This document shows positions 5,734 through 7,623 of a stretch of 7,623 nucleotides of DNA, one piece after another. This DNA comes from Pseudomonadota bacterium (lineage in GTDB: Bacteria; Pseudomonadota; Gammaproteobacteria; Xanthomonadales; Xanthomonadaceae): assembly GCA_023438325.1 (NCBI GenBank), contig JAEXRB010000237.1:1-7623 (forward strand), given 5' to 3'. The notes beneath the pieces are model-generated. The model did no database searches and was not told the DNA's origin. It was given only the letters and a program-made list of their open reading frames with translations. The translations under genes and the position numbers were made by a program. Numbering within the stretch: position 1 is the first letter of the stretch; every line of letters starts with the position of its first letter.

Positions 5734-6876
5734 GTGCGCCGCGCTTTCGCGATTCTTCTGTTGACCGGCCTCGTCGCCGGCTGTGGTGGCGCGTCCAACA
5801 AGCGCGAAAACGTCGAACCGCCGGCTGAGCTCATCGATCTGAAGCCCACCACCAGCATCACGCGCGCTTGGCATCAAGGCGTGGGCAAAGGCGAACGCCG
5901 TCTGGGAACACGCCAGCATCCGGTATCCGATGGCCAGCGTCTTTATGCCGCCAGCCCGGATGGCAAGCTCTACGCCTTTGATGCCATCAGCGGCGCTCAG
6001 GCATGGCGCGTGGACACCGAGCTGCGCCTTTCCAGCAGCCTCGGCGTAGGCGAGGGCACCTTGGTTGCCGGCACACTCGATGGCCAGGTCGTGGCGTTCA
6101 ATCCGGAAACCGGCCGCGAACGCTGGCGTGCGAAGGCGTCCTCCGAAGTGATCGCGGCCCCCGCCATTGGCCGTGGTCAGGCCGTGGTGCGTTCCATCGA
6201 CGGCCGCGTGTTCGCATTCGCCACCACGGATGGCGAACGCCGCTGGGTGTACGACCGCAGCACACCGGCACTGACGTTGCGCGGCAACTCCGCCCCCGTG
6301 CTGGCCGAAGGCTTGGTATTGATCGGCTATGACAGCGGCCAACTCGTCGCGCTGCGTGGCGACGACGGCGTGCAGCTCTGGGAACAGGCGATTGCCTTCG
6401 GCGAGGGCCGTTCGGAACTGGAGCGCATGGTCGACATCGATGGCGAAATGGCCTACGACCGGGGCGAAATCTTTGCCGCCGCCTTCAACGCACAAGTCGT
6501 CGGCATCTCGCTGGAAGGCGGGCGCGCAATGTGGAACCGCGAGCTCTCCAGCTATGCCGGCGTCGCGCTGTCGAACCAGTCCTTGTTCGTCACCGATCGG
6601 GATGGCGTGCTGTGGGCGCTGGACCGCAACAGCGGCGCCGCGCTCTGGAAGCAGGATGCCTTGCTGCATCGCTGGCCGACGACGCCAGCCGTGCATGGCA
6701 GCCATGTCGTGGTCGGTGATTTTGAAGGTTACCTGCACTGGTTCGATGCCGACACGGGCGCTCCGGCCGCGCGTATGCGACTGTCCAGAAAGCCGATCCG
6801 TGCCACACCGCAGGTAAACGGCGACATGCTCTATGCCGTTTCCATCGACGGCGATCTGGGCGCGTACCGGCACTGA
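5734..6876 (+). CDS. bamB: Outer-membrane protein assembly factor BamB (PQQ-like beta-propeller lipoprotein)
   Basis: BamB is a periplasm-facing lipoprotein of the BAM complex that binds BamA and aids insertion of beta-barrel proteins into the outer membrane. The 380-residue product starts with GTG at 5734, supported by GGGAG at 5723-5727 with 6 nt spacing, and lies 1 nt after the yfgM stop. Residues 1-17 form a lipoprotein signal with the lipobox VAGC and lipidated Cys17. The rest is an eight-bladed propeller. Its blades share a repeated pattern of D/S-G-x-hydrophobic-A-hydrophobic then G-x-x-x-W, at about 76-91, 116-131, 156-171, 201-216, 252-267, 290-305, 331-346, and a closing strand DGDLGAYRH at 372-380. 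The length matches the family (about 380-395 aa). The next gene, der, follows after a 100-bp gap. Confidence 0.96.
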   Translation: MRRAFAILLLTGLVAGCGGASNKRENVEPPAELIDLKPTTSITRAWHQGVGKGERRLGTRQHPVSDGQRLYAASPDGKLYAFDAISGAQAWRVDTELRLSSSLGVGEGTLVAGTLDGQVVAFNPETGRERWRAKASSEVIAAPAIGRGQAVVRSIDGRVFAFATTDGERRWVYDRSTPALTLRGNSAPVLAEGLVLIGYDSGQLVALRGDDGVQLWEQAIAFGEGRSELERMVDIDGEMAYDRGEIFAAAFNAQVVGISLEGGRAMWNRELSSYAGVALSNQSLFVTDRDGVLWALDRNSGAALWKQDALLHRWPTTPAVHGSHVVVGDFEGYLHWFDADTGAPAARMRLSRKPIRATPQVNGDMLYAVSIDGDLGAYRH

Positions 6877-6907
6877 TTCAAAGCGGCGTGCTCTGCGCGC
6901 CGTTCCG

Positions 6908-6929
6908 GCCCCGGCCTTCATGGCGGGGC
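6908..6929 (+). repeat. GC-rich hairpin between bamB and der
   Basis: GCCCCG (6908-6913) pairs with CGGGGC (6924-6929), and CC (6915-6916) with GG (6922-6923), around the loop TTCAT with one bulged G at 6914. Its 3' side is followed by non-T sequence; the nearest T-run is TTTTT at 6955-6959, 25 bp further on, so it is a poor terminator. It may mark a processing or attenuation point before der. The rest of this 100-bp gap holds only a weaker inverted repeat, ATCCG/CGGAT at 6931-6950, and the der ribosome binding site. Confidence 0.5.
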
Positions 6930-6965
6930 AATCCGGCGGTCCTTGCGGATCGCGTTTTTCGTTCT

Positions 6966-6970
6966 AGAGG
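6966..6970 (+). promoter_or_regulatory. Ribosome binding site that sets the der GTG start
   Basis: AGAGG lies 6 nt before the GTG at 6977. It supports the GTG start, which is also the position where the family N-terminus PLVALVGRPNVGKS begins. Confidence 0.6.
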
Positions 6971-6976
6971 TTCACC

Positions 6977-7623
6977 GTGCTGCCCTTGGTCGCCCTGGTC
7001 GGCCGACCCAACGTCGGCAAATCAACCCTGTTCAATTCGCTCACGCGCAGTCGCGATGCGTTGGTTCACGATGAGCCCGGCGTGACGCGGGATCGCCATT
7101 ACGGTATCTGCCGCCGCATCGAGGATCAGCCCTTCGCCGTGGTCGACACCGGCGGCATCAGCGGCGAAGACGAAGGCCTGGCCGGGCTGACGGCACAACA
7201 GTCGCGCTCGGCCATCGAAGAGGCCGATGTGGTGGTGTTCGTGGTGGATGCCAAGCATGGCCCCTCCACGATTGACGAGGACATCCTCGGGCTATTGCGC
7301 CGTTCCGGCAAACCCGTGCTGCTGGCGCTCAACAAGATCGATGCCGCCGATGCGCACGAGGCCGGCGCCGAGTTTGCCCGCTTCGGCCTGCCGGACATGA
7401 TCAAGCTGTCTGCGGCCCATCAACGCGGTGTCGACGACCTGCTCGATGCCATCGTCGAGCGCCTGCCGGAGGCATCTCCCGAAAGCACGCAAGAAGACGA
7501 CCCCGACCGTTTGCGTTTGGCCATCGTCGGCCGCCCCAACGTCGGCAAGTCTTCTCTTTTAAACGCCTTCACCGGCGAGCAGAGGGCGATTGTTTCGGAC
7601 ATCCCCGGCACGACGCGAGCCGC
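6977..7623 (+). CDS. der: Ribosome biogenesis GTPase Der (EngA), N-terminal part (cut by window edge)
   Basis: Der is an essential tandem-domain GTPase needed for maturation of the 50S ribosomal subunit. The first 215 residues are present; the full protein is usually 440-500 aa. The first G domain has the P-loop GRPNVGKS (9-16), the switch T37 in GVTRDR, DTGG (57-60), NKID (119-122) and SAA (145-147). After an acidic linker (about 165-178), the second G domain opens with an identical P-loop at 185-192. The two P-loop stretches are also near-identical as DNA (6998-7022 and 7526-7550). The GTG start has AGAGG 6 nt upstream. One oddity is that the second switch motif reads PGTTRA at 210-215, where the family normally has Asp after TTR. 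The gene follows bamB after 100 bp, as in many gammaproteobacteria, and is probably part of the same run. Confidence 0.96.
   Translation, partial: MLPLVALVGRPNVGKSTLFNSLTRSRDALVHDEPGVTRDRHYGICRRIEDQPFAVVDTGGISGEDEGLAGLTAQQSRSAIEEADVVVFVVDAKHGPSTIDEDILGLLRRSGKPVLLALNKIDAADAHEAGAEFARFGLPDMIKLSAAHQRGVDDLLDAIVERLPEASPESTQEDDPDRLRLAIVGRPNVGKSSLLNAFTGEQRAIVSDIPGTTRA

Noticed and set aside
4851..5861. A 336-codon minus-strand open frame across the rodZ end, yfgM and the bamB start
   Set aside because: It is antisense to three well-supported genes and has no family signature.
5674..6921. A 415-codon minus-strand open frame
   Set aside because: It lies antisense to bamB, which has clear propeller repeats, a lipobox and a ribosome binding site. 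Long antisense frames are expected in GC-rich coding DNA.
6998..7550. A near-identical DNA repeat inside der (6998-7022 and 7526-7550) as a mobile or recombination repeat
   Set aside because: The two copies are the P-loops of the two G domains, in the same frame and 176 codons apart, which is the normal Der architecture.

Overview
The window looks like a housekeeping chromosomal segment of a GC-rich gammaproteobacterium, most likely of the Xanthomonadales (Lysobacterales). This placement rests on three things: the RlmN sequence, which reads like xanthomonad RlmN almost throughout; the gene order ndk-rlmN-pilF-rodZ-yfgM-bamB-der; and the long antisense open frames typical of GC-rich coding DNA. 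It is an inference from recalled family sequences, not from a search. Coding density is high, and I see no mobile element, CRISPR array, tRNA or rRNA.

Layout. Positions 1-1541 (minus strand) carry a fatty-acid module: a PsrA-like TetR-family repressor gene, followed 54 bp downstream by the 5' part of a gene for a FadN-type 3-hydroxyacyl-CoA dehydrogenase/enoyl-CoA hydratase, which runs off the left edge. Positions 1542-1782 are a divergent control region. It holds a perfect PsrA-type inverted repeat over the predicted start of repressor transcription, an extended -10 promoter reading towards ndk, and a strong stem-loop in the ndk leader. Positions 1783-7623 (plus strand) are a tightly packed run: ndk, rlmN, pilF, rodZ, yfgM, bamB and der (cut by the right edge). 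Most junctions are overlaps or gaps of 1-5 bp. The two larger gaps, rodZ-yfgM (93 bp) and bamB-der (100 bp), each hold a GC-rich hairpin.

How the genes fit together. The plus-strand cluster joins nucleotide balance (Ndk), rRNA/tRNA methylation (RlmN), pilus secretin assembly (PilF), cell-shape control (RodZ), envelope protein quality control and outer-membrane protein assembly (YfgM, BamB), and ribosome maturation (Der). It is the conserved gammaproteobacterial block, but ispG and hisS, which lie between rodZ and yfgM in E. coli and Pseudomonas, are absent. The minus-strand pair looks like a self-repressed regulator with its beta-oxidation target.

I found no clearly new biological system. 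The best leads are the PsrA-type operator, the missing ispG-hisS pair with a perfect hairpin in its place, the structured ndk leader, and an unusual residue in the second G domain of Der.
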